Assembly (NCBI GenBank): GCA_947449515.1
Contig: CANFSD010000096.1
Coordinates: 1-6,688 of the forward strand
Length of the DNA: 6,688 nt
Source of the DNA: Bacteroidota bacterium
Lineage (GTDB): Bacteria > Bacteroidota > Bacteroidia > UKL13-3
Direction of reading: 5' to 3'
Shown here piece after piece: positions 6,537 to 6,688 of this stretch. The notes beneath the pieces were generated by a model. The model worked only from the letters and a program-made list of their open reading frames with translations. It was not told where the DNA came from and did not search any database. The position numbers and the translations under genes were made by a program. Each line of letters starts with the position of its first letter. The first letter of the stretch is position 1.

Positions 6537-6688
6537 ATGAACGATTCAAAAATTATTAGAAACCCATCTCATTCACGCACCATCATGAATGAAATGATAT
6601 TGCCCAATGATACCAATACCCTTCAAAATTTAATGGGAGGAAGGTTATTGCATTGGATGGATATAGCTGCGGCCATTGCGGCCCAAAA
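6537..6688 (+). CDS. Acyl-CoA thioesterase, hotdog fold (N-terminal part, cut by window edge)
   Basis: Fifty codons plus two bases run to the window edge without a stop. Residues 20-50 carry the characteristic hotdog thioesterase opening: LPNDTNTLQNLMGGRLLHWMD (residues 22-42) in which PNDTN (23-27) leads into the GGRLLHWMD helix (34-42), then IAAAIAAQ (43-50). D42 at the end of this helix matches the catalytic aspartate of YciA/BFIT-type enzymes. The family hydrolyses acyl-CoA to free fatty acid and CoA in the cytoplasm. The ATG at 6537 is favoured over the later Met17 (6585) because the promoter lies 20 nt upstream of it. No functional link to the preceding phosphatase is evident. Confidence 0.87.
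   Translation, partial: MNDSKIIRNPSHSRTIMNEMILPNDTNTLQNLMGGRLLHWMDIAAAIAAQ

Overview
The window is AT-rich DNA that almost certainly comes from a member of the Bacteroidota. Three things point there. The large central protein ends in a type IX secretion system (T9SS) type A sorting domain. Its signal peptide cleaves before a glutamine. The gene at the right edge has a Bacteroidota-type -7 promoter box (TATCTTTG, matching TAnnTTTG). Genus cannot be assigned from the sequence alone.

Layout, left to right, all on the + strand: the last 46 codons of an unrecognised gene (2-142); a 161-bp T-rich intergenic region (143-303) with a direct repeat and one weak promoter candidate; a single giant ORF of 2033 codons (304-6405) filling about 91% of the window; a strong intrinsic terminator (6433-6466); a promoter (6483-6516); and the first 50 codons of a hotdog-fold acyl-CoA thioesterase (from 6537), cut by the window edge.

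The central protein is a secreted multi-enzyme polypeptide. In order it carries a signal peptide, a choice-of-anchor I beta-propeller-like region, a complete two-domain 5'-nucleotidase/metallophosphoesterase with an altered metal-ligand set, a PhoX-like (DUF839) region, a choice-of-anchor D (ASH/HYDIN-like) domain, two Ig-like modules, and the T9SS sorting domain. The simplest reading is a cell-surface or released organophosphate or nucleotide scavenging protein that puts up to three phosphatase-related modules on one chain. The enzymatic activity of the first and third modules is inferred from family resemblance only.

The terminator after the big gene and the separate promoter of the thioesterase gene suggest that the two are transcribed independently. 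No tRNA, rRNA, CRISPR array, insertion sequence or operon partner is visible.
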